From contig JBHJGO010000015.1 in the NCBI GenBank assembly GCA_050331715.1, positions 62,001 to 126,000 of the forward strand: a stretch of DNA of 64,000 nt, written 5' to 3'. The DNA is from JBHJGO01 sp050331715. Lineage in GTDB: Bacteria; Cyanobacteriota; Cyanobacteriia; Cyanobacteriales; Microcoleaceae. A program made the position numbers and the translations under genes. Shown here piece after piece: positions 1 to 8,170 of the stretch (position 1 is its first letter; every line of letters starts with the position of its first letter). The notes under the pieces were generated by a model that saw only the letters and a list, made by a program, of their open reading frames with translations, searched no databases and was not told the DNA's origin.

Positions 1-944
1 TGTTGCCAGATGCTCATGACCTGGGTCAGCAGGGATTGGGGTAAATTACCGTATTGATAGAAAGCGGTGCGATCGCGATAGCCAGCCTGATTGAGAAAAT
101 ACTTAGCCCATTTTCCCGCTCTGACTTGAAAGGTAAGCCCGGTGAGATGTCTGCAACCCAACTCATCTTCCTGGACATGATGGTGAATTTTCGTCACATC
201 CCATATCCGCCCTTCGGGCACTGAAAAGCCTGGAATTTTGCCCTGTCGAGGCCACTCTATTGTTACTAGAATTTGGCAAACTTGCTGAGCCAGAGTTTTA
301 ATCAAGGTCAATTTGGCCAATTTACTCAGGTCTTTGCGTTTGTCCAGTCCTAGATATCGCTCAATTTGGTGGTCGTTAATCGTAAATTCCTCTTCCCAAG
401 GATGATTGATGATAATGGCATGGGCCGCAAAAATCAAGTTAAGGCAAGCAGATCGAACATCTAACCCTGCAATGATTGACTCCGCCAGGGGTTGTTGCAG
501 AGCTTTGATAGGCTCTGTATTGCGATTATCAGCAACTCGGAATTCTAACGTGCCTCGACCTCGACTCACGGTTCTTTGATAGACGGGATAACCTACATCG
601 TCAACCTGCCAGGGAAACGATTGGCGTTGTGACAGAATACTGCATAATTCCCAGATCACAATCGCTGATGCAAAGCTATTGGTTTTACCATTGAGAAATA
701 GGTCGAGATTCGTGATGGGTCGCGCATCGGTTTTGTTCCTGCCCTTTTTAGCGTGGAGTGGGATGGGAGAATTCACTGGGCAAATGTTTAAACACTGAGG
801 TTCAGGAAAATATCCTTCACATTGATTACATTCGGTGGGGTCAATCCAATACTTACCATCCTCTAGAACCTTAATTGCATCGGTTGGACATTCGGGGATG
901 CAATTATCGCATCGAACACATTCTTTTGTAATCGAATAGGGCAT
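1..944 (-). CDS. cnfR: CnfR/PatB-type ferredoxin-like nif transcription regulator (partial, 3' end cut by window)
   Basis: The ATG is at 944 and the frame stays open to the window edge, giving about 314 residues. The N-terminus is a bacterial-type two-cluster ferredoxin: C9, C12, C15 and C19, then C39, C42, C51 and C55 with a CxxCxxxP-like end. About 250 residues without cysteine clustering follow. CnfR (Leptolyngbya) and PatB (Anabaena) are known to pair such a ferredoxin with a C-terminal DNA-binding domain and to switch on nif genes in micro-oxic cells. The DNA-binding end would lie in the missing part, so only the ferredoxin half is seen directly. Its place beside nifV-nifT-nifP supports the call. 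A plain ferredoxin-domain nif protein is the alternative. Confidence 0.75.
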   Translation of the reverse strand, partial: MPYSITKECVRCDNCIPECPTDAIKVLEDGKYWIDPTECNQCEGYFPEPQCLNICPVNSPIPLHAKKGRNKTDARPITNLDLFLNGKTNSFASAIVIWELCSILSQRQSFPWQVDDVGYPVYQRTVSRGRGTLEFRVADNRNTEPIKALQQPLAESIIAGLDVRSACLNLIFAAHAIIINHPWEEEFTINDHQIERYLGLDKRKDLSKLAKLTLIKTLAQQVCQILVTIEWPRQGKIPGFSVPEGRIWDVTKIHHHVQEDELGCRHLTGLTFQVRAGKWAKYFLNQAGYRDRTAFYQYGNLPQSLLTQVMSIWQ

Positions 945-1145
945 GATACTATGCAATTTCTACACCTAGCATTTGCAGTTTTTAAATTTCGGCCTAATAT
1001 GCAAAAACGAGGGAGCTTGCCCCTCGAAATTTATGTCAGTCATCCCAGCCATCGTGCCGAAATTATATTTTCTAATTGTTATCACGGCCCAATTCATTTA
1101 GGATGTTCAGTTTGAGCATTTAAGATTTTCTTTATTTTTAAGTCA
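945..1145. other. Gene-free stretch upstream of cnfR
   Basis: This is the 5' leader of the leftward cnfR gene and is AT-rich. I see no coding sequence and no clear promoter boxes. The rest of the cnfR-nifV gap is filled by a MITE-like repeat. Confidence 0.5.
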
Positions 1146-1262
1146 AAATAGCAATCACAAATGATTTGGGAAATAGGGAGTGAAGGGGGCGGTGTCCCCT
1201 TCTTGGGAACTATGTCCCCAAACCCCTTTACTTTTTTCGTGATTGATTGAGGACTGCTATTT
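1146..1262 (+). mobile_element. MITE-like repeat, copy 1
   Basis: A roughly 117-base element with imperfect terminal inverted repeats: AATAGCAATC at the left, and the complement of GACTGCTATT at the right. The GC-rich core contains GAAGGGGGCGGTGTCCCC and CCCCAAACCCC and can fold on itself. It encodes nothing. The same element recurs near-complete at 29612-29726 in the same orientation, and truncated and inverted at 2745-2829. It abuts the stop codon of nifV. Confidence 0.75.
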
Positions 1263-1264
1263 CA

Positions 1265-2731
1265 TTATTGGATTACCAATAAATTTTGATTCAGGAATGA
1301 GTTTTCGGCCGGGTTTTCTCGAAATGAGGTCAGTTCTGCTGGTGTGCTAGATTGATTGGAAGGATGAGACCGGGTAGCGATATGGTGAACCAGGGTTCCA
1401 CGTCCTGAAATAACTCGATAACTATGGGGAATTCCAGCCGGGATAAAAATACTGGCCGGGCTTTGAACAGTCTGAATCACACCATTTAAGGAAACCTCGA
1501 CTGTTAGTCCAGTCAGGTTCAATTCATTTCCCAGAGCTAGCATCAGGCTATCAATCGGACGAACCTGAGCCGTTTTAACAGCAACTTGAGGTGATGATAG
1601 GGGAGAAATTTCCTGAACAATACAAGTTTGACGACAGTCGGAAACGAGTTCATGACCCATCATCAGATAGGATTGACCAACATTTTGAGGAACAAGCTGA
1701 AAATTGATTTCAGTAGAAAAGATGGGTTTGACCACCAATTGACTCAAATCGGGCAGGAGTTCTGCCGCAATCTGGGTCTCTCCACCAACCAAGGCTGGAT
1801 TCAGCCAGTTATAAGCCATCTCGTCTCGACGAGTTGCCCGGGCGTGGAGGACAGAACGATGGGTAAAGGCGTGCTGCCCCATCACCGGTTGCGTGTCAGC
1901 AACCGGCGTTCGGGTATAGGTCGCAACGCAATTGCTCAGTTGCCGTAACTGATTCCCAGGCGTTAGTGTTCGTAGTCCTTCGTAGTGAAGGTTCGCCATC
2001 AGTTGACACAAGTCGGTAATACCAACCCGTTCTCCCAAGCCATTGACAGAAGTTGAAATCCAATTTGCTCCAGCATCAATGGCAGCTAGGGCGTTGGCAA
2101 TTGCCAATCCCCGATCATTATGCAGATGAACTTCCAGGTCAGTGTTGGGAAATACTTGTTTAATGGTTTGAACAATAGCAGTGGTTCGTTCTGGCTTTAA
2201 AATTCCTAGCGTATCGGAGAAACAAATTCGGTCAGCTCCTGCGGCGACAGCAGCACTAAATGCCTGAATCATCAAGCCTGCATCAGTACGAGAGGCATCT
2301 TCCAGGGTATATCGCACCTGAAGCCCTTGTTGTCGGGCATAGGTAACGGAGTCGGTAATGCGGTCTAGGATTTTCTGCACCGACCAGCCGACCACCCGTG
2401 TACGCTGGGTAACGTCATTGATTCCTAAGAACAGACCCACCCACTGTACTCCTGAAAGGACTGTGGCATCAATGTCTTCTCGACAGGAACGGGAATGGGC
2501 CAGAATAGGGCAGGAGAGGCCAAGAGCGACGATTTTTTGTACCAACTCCATATCGTCGGGGCCAGCCGCTGGATGACCACATTCGATTTGTTCAACCGGC
2601 AGAGCTGCAAGTCGCTGGGCGATTTCGAGGGCTTGATCAATTTCAAGCTTAACGCCGGGAGATTGACGACCTTCCCGCAGGGTTTGATCAATGAGATGGA
2701 CACTCCTCTGGTTAGATGTCATGGCTGCCAT
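1265..2731 (-). CDS. nifV: Homocitrate synthase NifV with a C-terminal cupin-like extension
   Basis: Makes homocitrate, the organic ligand of FeMo-cofactor, from acetyl-CoA and 2-oxoglutarate. The HMGL-like barrel starts with LIDQTLREGRQSPG and has the metal-binding EVHLHNDRG. The open frame runs up to 2818, but its first 29 residues are translated from a MITE-like repeat, so the start is taken as MAAMTSNQ (2731) or MTSNQ (2722). At 488 residues it is about 100 longer than the usual 380-400. The normal HESGIH motif reads HRSVLH. The last ~120 residues look like a cupin (IFIPAGIPHSYRV). The gene is unbroken. Whether the fused protein is still a homocitrate synthase is inferred from context. 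Confidence 0.82.
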   Translation of the reverse strand: MAAMTSNQRSVHLIDQTLREGRQSPGVKLEIDQALEIAQRLAALPVEQIECGHPAAGPDDMELVQKIVALGLSCPILAHSRSCREDIDATVLSGVQWVGLFLGINDVTQRTRVVGWSVQKILDRITDSVTYARQQGLQVRYTLEDASRTDAGLMIQAFSAAVAAGADRICFSDTLGILKPERTTAIVQTIKQVFPNTDLEVHLHNDRGLAIANALAAIDAGANWISTSVNGLGERVGITDLCQLMANLHYEGLRTLTPGNQLRQLSNCVATYTRTPVADTQPVMGQHAFTHRSVLHARATRRDEMAYNWLNPALVGGETQIAAELLPDLSQLVVKPIFSTEINFQLVPQNVGQSYLMMGHELVSDCRQTCIVQEISPLSSPQVAVKTAQVRPIDSLMLALGNELNLTGLTVEVSLNGVIQTVQSPASIFIPAGIPHSYRVISGRGTLVHHIATRSHPSNQSSTPAELTSFRENPAENSFLNQNLLVIQ

Positions 2732-2744
2732 AAACTCAATAAAG

Positions 2745-2829
2745 TCAAGTAAAGGGGTTTGGGGACTATGTCCCCAAGAAGGGGGCGGTGCCCCCTTCAC
2801 CCGTGTTTCACCAATCATTTGTATTGCTA
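2745..2829 (-). mobile_element. MITE-like repeat, copy 2 (truncated, inverted)
   Basis: Inverted relative to copy 1. The TATAGCAATA terminal repeat is at the nifT side and the GGGGACTATGTCCCC core is kept, while the other terminal repeat is missing next to the nifV start. The TAG stop codon of nifT (2827-2829) is supplied by the terminal repeat, and the false N-terminal extension of the nifV reading frame comes from the core. Confidence 0.75.
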
Positions 2830-3027
2830 TACTCTTTTTGCAGTTACAGTTTGGGGAAGCTTTAAGGGTTCAGTCAAATCTTTAAATTCCAGTTGCCAGC
2901 CGTTCGTCAGGGTAAAAATTTTGCCATTTTCAGAGAGGGTTTGCTCAACAACCTCTTCCTCTAGATCTTTCTTCGCAACATAAACCATTAATTTTCCAGA
3001 ATGGCCTTCATGGAGCATAACTTTCAT
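2827..3027 (-). CDS. nifT: NifT/FixU family protein
   Basis: A 66-residue protein of the NifT/FixU family, a small protein carried in most nif clusters whose exact role is unsettled. It has the family pattern MKVM, VYVAKKDLEE, NGWQLEF and LPQTVTAKRV. The frame is open 40 codons further upstream, but those codons run through a tandem repeat. The ATG at 3027 is preceded by GAGGT, so it was chosen. It is followed leftward by nifV, with a MITE-like repeat in the gap and the stop codon inside that repeat. Confidence 0.9.
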   Translation of the reverse strand: MKVMLHEGHSGKLMVYVAKKDLEEEVVEQTLSENGKIFTLTNGWQLEFKDLTEPLKLPQTVTAKRV

Positions 3028-3060
3028 CGTGTTTACCTCATTTAGTGATGGAGCTTTGAC

Positions 3061-3100
3061 TGAGTCTTTTTGAGTTGCTCTGAGTCTTTTTGAGTTGCTC
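3061..3100. repeat. Perfect tandem 20-mer duplication in the nifT leader
   Basis: The 20-base unit TGAGTCTTTTTGAGTTGCTC occurs twice with no gap and no mismatch, 34 bases upstream of the nifT ATG on the opposite-strand reading. Each unit itself contains two TTGAGT-like cores. Confidence 0.9.
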
Positions 3101-3199
3101 TGGGTCATTAATAAATGACTGATTGAGCAAATAATTATGAGTTGCAACGAAGCTGAAGAAGAAAACGAAAATCACTAGAATATCAAGCATGACTATCTC

Positions 3200-3478
3200 C
3201 TAGGGTAGAAATGGTGAAGGGTGAGGTTGAGGGTTGACGGTTGAATTGGAGCTGAACCACGTCGCTGACATTGGACAAATCGGCGTTTGATGCTTTTGCC
3301 AATCAAAAATCCGGGATAACTGCTTTAGGCTAACAAAGCCATACTGATAGAGTACGATTGGCAGGGAGCCGCCACTTCGTTCAAACTGCCGCAGGGCGAC
3401 GGTAATTTCTGAAGTGGAAATTGAGAGTTCCTCTTGCAGAAATCGGAGAATGTGATTGTCGTGGCGATCTCCATGCAT
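3200..3478 (-). CDS. DUF2949 family small protein
   Basis: A 92-residue cyanobacterial protein resembling the DUF2949 family. It shows ILRFLQEELSIS, then VALRQFE, LPIVLYQYGFVSL and LSRIFDW, a mostly helical small domain of unknown function. The last ~30 residues (from KHQTP) are Ser/Pro-rich and look like a tail added to the family core. A clear ribosome site (AAAGGAG) precedes the ATG. It lies between dpsA and nifT on the same strand and is probably cotranscribed, but nothing in it shows a nitrogen-fixation role. Confidence 0.7.
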   Translation of the reverse strand: MHGDRHDNHILRFLQEELSISTSEITVALRQFERSGGSLPIVLYQYGFVSLKQLSRIFDWQKHQTPICPMSATWFSSNSTVNPQPHPSPFLP

Positions 3479-3525
3479 TTAATTACTCCTTTTCAGTAGG
3501 GTTTTCCGGATGCTCAATCAGTGAA

Positions 3526-4074
3526 CTAATTGAATCGCTGAACAAAGGCAAACGTGAGGCTATCTTGACTCAGGAAGTGGTTAATATGAAATGCCCGATC
3601 CTCAGTCTCCAATAACATCTTTTCGTACAGGTAGCGGGTAGCCCGATCGCCGATGCTCTCCACCTGGGCGGCCTGTCGTCGTAGCAGATCAATCGCTGCC
3701 TGCTCCGCTTGCAGATCGTGCTCCAGCATTTGACGGCAGTTGAAAATCCCATCCGGTTCTGGGGTGAAACAGCAGAGTTCTGCAAGTTTATTAAAGCTAG
3801 CAGCTGGAACTCCGCCAAGGCCATTTAAGCGCTCTCCTGCATCATGAACATAGCCCTGAACCGCGTCATAGCTATCCTGGAAAAACTGATGCACGGAGTA
3901 GAATTCTGCTCCTTCTACTACAAAGTGATGCTTCTGGTATTGCAGATACAGGGCTTGAAAACTGGCTAAAACAATATTCAAACCTTCACAAATGGGAACA
4001 GTAAGTTCTTGACTAAACCCGATTGGGTTGTCAGTCACTTGTCCGAAAGCTTGAACAGCAGTAGCTTGTGTCAT
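3526..4074 (-). CDS. dpsA: DNA-binding ferritin-like protein DpsA
   Basis: A Dps-type ferritin that oxidises and stores iron while consuming peroxide. The 182 residues cover the Dps four-helix domain. The ferroxidase region is recognisable in YQKHHFVVEGAEFYSVHQFF and the following DSYDAVQGYVHDAGERL, with the second conserved stretch FNKLAELCCF. A GGAG-type ribosome site (AAAAGGAGAAAATCC) precedes the ATG. Its position inside the nif cluster suggests iron buffering or peroxide protection for nitrogenase synthesis; that role is inferred. Confidence 0.85.
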   Translation of the reverse strand: MTQATAVQAFGQVTDNPIGFSQELTVPICEGLNIVLASFQALYLQYQKHHFVVEGAEFYSVHQFFQDSYDAVQGYVHDAGERLNGLGGVPAASFNKLAELCCFTPEPDGIFNCRQMLEHDLQAEQAAIDLLRRQAAQVESIGDRATRYLYEKMLLETEDRAFHINHFLSQDSLTFAFVQRFN

Positions 4075-4426
4075 TAGGATTTTCTCCTTTTATTGTAGGG
4101 TTGAAATTTTGAGATTACACTCACAGGTTGAGTTCAATGAGTCAAAGTGTCAGGATTAATTAACAAGAAACTTTTAAAAAGAAACTTTGTCAATTAATTC
4201 AGTGGCTAGAACCTAATCAGGATTATAAATCTTTTGAATGTTGTTTAACCAAAGATTGGTGAACAACTATCTAGAAACTTTGCGAGGTGAGCTATTTCAG
4301 ATTTTCGTGCTCAATAACAGATCTAAAATACATGGATTTGATCTAGAATTTTAGTCAGTTAAGAACACAAACAACGTAGCAATCACCACACTTTCAATCA
4401 GAAAAGATTGAAAAATCCTGAAGATT
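4075..4426. other. Gene-free 352-base leader of dpsA
   Basis: AT-rich, with no reading frame that resembles a protein and no repeat I can match elsewhere in the window. It is the likely promoter region of the dpsA-DUF2949-nifT-nifV group, but I see no recognisable Fur, PerR or NtcA box. Confidence 0.4.
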
Positions 4427-4708
4427 CTAGCCCTGTGAATAATCCTGCGAACACTCTTGCCAGCATTGCTCTAACCAGCTTACTAGGTCACGGCGAGAGG
4501 CCGTAAATTGCTGAACTACACTCCTCACAATCACAGCAGCATTGGTGGTTTGAACTTCAACACGAAGTGAACCATCATCTAAGCACCAGCAAGGAATTGA
4601 TAGTTCCTGAAGCCGATGATAAACCTGCCAGCGATCAATACGAGAAATGTCGATCTTTTGTAGGGCAGCCTGCCCTGGGTGAATTGAATTTTGAGAGAAA
4701 AATGACAT
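4427..4708 (-). CDS. Small conserved protein, paralog of the upstream gene
   Basis: 93 residues, function unknown. The core RWQVYHRLQELSIPCWC, GDGSLRV-like DDGSLRVEVQT and VVQQFTASRRDLVSWLEQCW is shared with the gene at 4796-5062, so the two arose by tandem duplication. The longer C-terminus is retained here (LVSWLEQCWQE). Shine-Dalgarno AGAGG lies ahead of the ATG, and its surroundings match those of the paralog. I believe related small proteins (Asr1309-like) occur in other diazotrophic cyanobacteria, but I cannot confirm this here. Confidence 0.65.
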   Translation of the reverse strand: MSFFSQNSIHPGQAALQKIDISRIDRWQVYHRLQELSIPCWCLDDGSLRVEVQTTNAAVIVRSVVQQFTASRRDLVSWLEQCWQECSQDYSQG

Positions 4709-4795
4709 GATAGTAACCTCTGATGTCTAGTTAGGGTTGATGCTTTCTGAGCTGCACGAGGTGATTTTAGGAATAAAACTTTCGTCTTTTGAACT

Positions 4796-5062
4796 TTAAG
4801 CTTCCCAATCCTTTGGGGTGTTGAGTGACATTCCCCCGAGAATGAATTGCTGGACTAAATTACTGACTATTGCCGCCGAACTGGGGGTTTGAACTACGAT
4901 TCGCAGCGAGCCATCTCCTGAACATTGACAAGGAATTGTTAATTCCTGGAAATGATTACAGATTTGACAACGGTCGGTTAGGGGAATACCAACTACTCGC
5001 AACGCTGAACATTTTGGATAGGTTTGCCCTAACTGGGTTGGATTCTGAGCGTCAAGTGACAT
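4796..5062 (-). CDS. Small conserved protein next to nifP, paralog of the downstream gene
   Basis: 88 residues, function unknown. It shares FQELTIPCQC, GDGSLRIVVQT and VSNLVQQF with the gene at 4427-4708, but its C-terminal ~25 residues diverge (GGMSLNTPKDWEA) and lack the Leu/Trp-rich ending. Cysteines are slightly enriched (CSAL, CQIC, CQC). It lies 45 bases downstream of nifP on the same strand and is preceded by GAGG, so it is probably read in the nifP transcript. Confidence 0.65.
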   Translation of the reverse strand: MSLDAQNPTQLGQTYPKCSALRVVGIPLTDRCQICNHFQELTIPCQCSGDGSLRIVVQTPSSAAIVSNLVQQFILGGMSLNTPKDWEA

Positions 5063-5107
5063 AGGAGTAGCCTCGGTGTGTTTCTTAGGCGAGTGTGTTC
5101 TCCAAAC

Positions 5108-5911
5108 TTAAAAGATACTTGAAGACATCATCAATATTTTGACCTGTGCTTCTAACTGTTCGATTTGATCAACCAATGTCCGCATCACTTCTGCTTCTGT
5201 GTCTAGAAGTTTGTGATGTTCTAAAGGGCAATCCTCTGTTCCCGCACGGCAAATATTACGCCCCGGAACACCAACTGCGGTGCAGTGAGCCGGAACATGG
5301 CGCAGAATGATTGAGCCTGCTCCGACACGAGCATAGTTACCGATCTGAATATTACCCAACACCTTCGCGCCTGCTCCGATGACGACGTGCTCTCCAACAG
5401 TGGGGTGGCGCTTTCCGGTTTCTTTTCCCGTACCGCCTAGGGTTACACCTTGGTAAATTAGGGTGTAGTCCCCAACAATAGCGGTTTCTCCAATCACAAC
5501 GCCCATACCGTGGTCAATGAAAACCCCTTTGCCAATTTGAGCGCCGGGGTGAATCTCAATCCCTGTCAAGAATCGAGTTAGATGGGAAATAAACCGAGGC
5601 AGGAAACCAATTTGTTGCTGATGTAGCCAGTGAGCTAGACGATGACTGGTGAGCGCATGAAATCCTGGATAACAACACACAATCTCTAACCAACCTCGCG
5701 CCGCTGGATCTCGTTCAGTAATAATTTGAAAGTCCTCAGTGATTGGTAGTTGAGCTAATCGGGTGGTCAGTTGGATTGACAATGCATGGGCATATTGAAA
5801 GATGTTTTCCCTAATAAAGGGTTGGATCTGACGAGACTGATGAGCTGCTTGGTGAGCAACCTTGGTAATCCAGTCAACGGGGGCTGTGAGTAGAGAGAGA
5901 GTGGATAGCAT
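5108..5911 (-). CDS. nifP: Serine O-acetyltransferase NifP
   Basis: A CysE-type serine acetyltransferase that makes O-acetylserine, raising cysteine supply for nitrogenase Fe-S clusters. After an N-terminal helical region (residues ~1-110) comes the left-handed beta helix: GIEIHPGAQIGKGVFIDHGM, then IGETAIVG, GVTLGGTGKETGKRHPTVG, VVIGAGAKVLGNIQIG and VPAHCTAVGVPGR. The catalytic His is in FIDHGMGVVIGE. A C-terminal helix of ~45 residues follows. First gene of the leftward nif operon, transcribed divergently from nifB, the arrangement described for CnfR-controlled clusters. Confidence 0.9.
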   Translation of the reverse strand: MLSTLSLLTAPVDWITKVAHQAAHQSRQIQPFIRENIFQYAHALSIQLTTRLAQLPITEDFQIITERDPAARGWLEIVCCYPGFHALTSHRLAHWLHQQQIGFLPRFISHLTRFLTGIEIHPGAQIGKGVFIDHGMGVVIGETAIVGDYTLIYQGVTLGGTGKETGKRHPTVGEHVVIGAGAKVLGNIQIGNYARVGAGSIILRHVPAHCTAVGVPGRNICRAGTEDCPLEHHKLLDTEAEVMRTLVDQIEQLEAQVKILMMSSSIF

Positions 5912-6642
5912 TTTGGAGCAGGAGGAACGGTGAGTTGTTGGGTTTGTTTCACTGCTTATACAAAATGCAGTTAGGTTCTTTTTCAGGCTGAATCGAGATG
6001 GAATTACTAGAGGTATTAGAAAGCGTACTCACCTGTAAACCCTTGACCTAGCGGTCTTGAAAATTATTACTGGATCGGGGAGTGAGTATTTAATATAGGG
6101 CGTTCTGTATTTTGGCTTAGTCAGACGAGTAATCCTGCACTCAACCTAAAAGGTTTCCTAGATAAGCATTCAAGTTACTTTTGAATCAAAAAAAAAGAGA
6201 TTGAAGCTGTACTCAGTCCTGGAAATCAAACTCTAAGACTGTTGCATAGACTACAAAAACCCAGTGTATTGTTAAATAAGATACAAATATATCTGTTGAC
6301 TTCATACCAACTAAGATTCCACCCAATAATTCAGTCTAAATTTTGGAATTGAGTACGTTGTAAATCACTGCTTAAATAATAATCGAATCGCTGCAAAACC
6401 CCATCGAAAAAAGTATTGAGCTGAGTACAGCTATTGCCGCTCCATACCTCAAAAATACTAACCCCCTCGTGTAAAAATACTCATCCCTCTGATCAAAAAA
6501 AAGTTTCGATGAGGGTTTCATCGGGATTTGAGCACTTGAGTATAGTTCTAATCAATCAATAACTCTATCGACCCTTCGCTACATGGGGTACTCCAACTCG
6601 GTTGGTATAACTTGCATAACGAAAAACAAAACGTTCTTCCCC
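5912..6642. promoter_or_regulatory. Divergent nifP/nifB control region with repeated TGAGTAY motifs
   Basis: About 730 bases without a gene. TGAGTAC or TGAGTAT, in either orientation, occurs at 6025-6031, 6083-6089, 6209-6215, 6350-6356, 6422-6428, 6477-6483 and 6537-6543. Near nifB two 8-base units lie back to back, TTGAGCAC (6528) and TTGAGTAT (6536), and another pair is TTGAG plus CTGAGTAC (6416-6428). In Leptolyngbya, CnfR is known to act on the nifP and nifB promoters, so these are the best candidates for its element. I do not remember the published motif well enough to claim identity. Confidence 0.6.
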
Positions 6643-8169
6643 ATGACACCACCACCCGCAACACCAATCGAGTCTACTTCCACAACAGATCTGATAATTA
6701 CTAAAAATCAGGTTAAAGCTAAGAAGTCTTCTGGCAGTTGTGGCTGTAGCTCAACAAAGCCCCAAGAAATCAAAGACAAGCGGTTACAGGAGCGAATCGA
6801 GAAGCATCCTTGTTATAGAGAGGAAGCCCATCACCACTACGCCCGTATGCACGTTGCCGTTGCGCCTGCGTGCAACATTCAGTGCAACTTCTGTAATCGT
6901 AAGTATGACTGTGCTAATGAAAGCCGCCCTGGTGTAGTTAGCGAACTACTGACTCCTGAAGAGGCTGCCCACAAGGTGCTAGTCATCGCGGGTAAGATTC
7001 CTCAAATGACGGTACTGGGAATCGCTGGCCCTGGCGATCCTTTGGCAAACCCAGAAAAGACCTTCCGCACCTTTGAACTGATCGCTGATCAGGCTCCAGA
7101 CATCAAACTCTGCCTGTCCACCAATGGACTTATGTTGCCGGATCACGTTGATAAGATTAAGGAACTGAATGTCGACCACGTCACCATGACTATTAATATG
7201 GTTGATCCTGAAGTCGGTACGAAGATTTATCCCTGGGTTCACTACCGCCGTAAGCGCTATCGGGGTATTGATGGGGTGAAGATCCTGCACGAACGTCAGA
7301 TGGAAGGCATTCAGGCGCTACGGGAAGCCGATATTCTCTGCAAGGTCAACTCCGTGATGATCCCTGGCATCAACGATGAGCATCTAGCAGAAGTTGATGA
7401 AGTGATTCGCTCCCATGGTGCATTTTTGCACAACATCATGCCACTGATCTCTGCACCTGAGCATGGAACCTACTTCGGTCTCAATGGACAGCGTGGCCCC
7501 ACTCCTAAAGAGTTAAAAGCGCTTCAGGATAAATGTTCTGGCAACTTGAAGATGATGCGTCACTGTCGTCAGTGCCGGGCTGATGCGGTCGGACTTCTCG
7601 GTGAAGATCGTTCTCAGGAATTCACCAAAGACAAGTTCATGGAAATGGCTCCAGAATACAATCTAGAAACTCGTCAGGAAGTTCACGCTGGAATTGCTAA
7701 GTTCCGCGAGCAGTTGAAAACGGCTAAAGAGGAAAAGGCAGCAACGAAGGCAGCCAAGCAGGATGCACCGAAGATTCTGGTGGCTGTGGCAACCAAGGGT
7801 AAGCGTCTGGTTAATCAGCACTTCGGTCATGCCAAAGAGTTCCAAATCTTTGAGGTGGATGGAGTAGAAGCCAAGTTCGTCGGACACCGCAAAATTGACC
7901 AATACTGCCAGGGCGGTTACGGCGAAGACGCAACCCTAGGGGGTGTAATCAAGGCAATCGAAGACTGCAAGGGTGTATTGGTTTCCAAGATTGGTGATTG
8001 TCCTAAGCATGAGCTGTTGGAAGCTGGAATTCAGCCCTATGAAGCCTACGACACGATTGATAAGGTTGCGTTGGAATTCTATGAGCAGTATTTCCAGCAG
8101 CAAGCTGAGGAGCAAGCCCGAAAACAAGCTAATCAAGCTAATCAAAAAGCTGAATTGGTTGGGGTATAG
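6643..8169 (+). CDS. nifB: FeMo-cofactor biosynthesis protein NifB
   Basis: A radical-SAM enzyme that builds NifB-co, the 8Fe core precursor of FeMo-co. From the chosen start, C77, C81 and C84 (ACNIQCNFCNRKYDC) bind the SAM cluster. GIAGPGDPLAN and a Cys-rich HCRQCRADAVG follow. The C-terminal ~110 residues form a NifX-like cofactor-binding domain (ILVAVATKGKRLVNQHFGHA). The frame opens at 6583 (MGYSNS), but MTPPPATP at 6643 looks more like other cyanobacterial NifB starts; neither has a clear Shine-Dalgarno. First gene of the rightward operon. Confidence 0.93.
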   Translation: MTPPPATPIESTSTTDLIITKNQVKAKKSSGSCGCSSTKPQEIKDKRLQERIEKHPCYREEAHHHYARMHVAVAPACNIQCNFCNRKYDCANESRPGVVSELLTPEEAAHKVLVIAGKIPQMTVLGIAGPGDPLANPEKTFRTFELIADQAPDIKLCLSTNGLMLPDHVDKIKELNVDHVTMTINMVDPEVGTKIYPWVHYRRKRYRGIDGVKILHERQMEGIQALREADILCKVNSVMIPGINDEHLAEVDEVIRSHGAFLHNIMPLISAPEHGTYFGLNGQRGPTPKELKALQDKCSGNLKMMRHCRQCRADAVGLLGEDRSQEFTKDKFMEMAPEYNLETRQEVHAGIAKFREQLKTAKEEKAATKAAKQDAPKILVAVATKGKRLVNQHFGHAKEFQIFEVDGVEAKFVGHRKIDQYCQGGYGEDATLGGVIKAIEDCKGVLVSKIGDCPKHELLEAGIQPYEAYDTIDKVALEFYEQYFQQQAEEQARKQANQANQKAELVGV

Positions 8170-8170
8170 C

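Noticed and set aside
2732..2818. N-terminal extension of the nifV reading frame
   Set aside because: It is translated from a MITE-like repeat and lacks homology to NifV.
6013..6028. Possible NtcA site (GTA...TAC) in the nifP-nifB gap
   Set aside because: Spacing is 10 bases instead of the 8 required.
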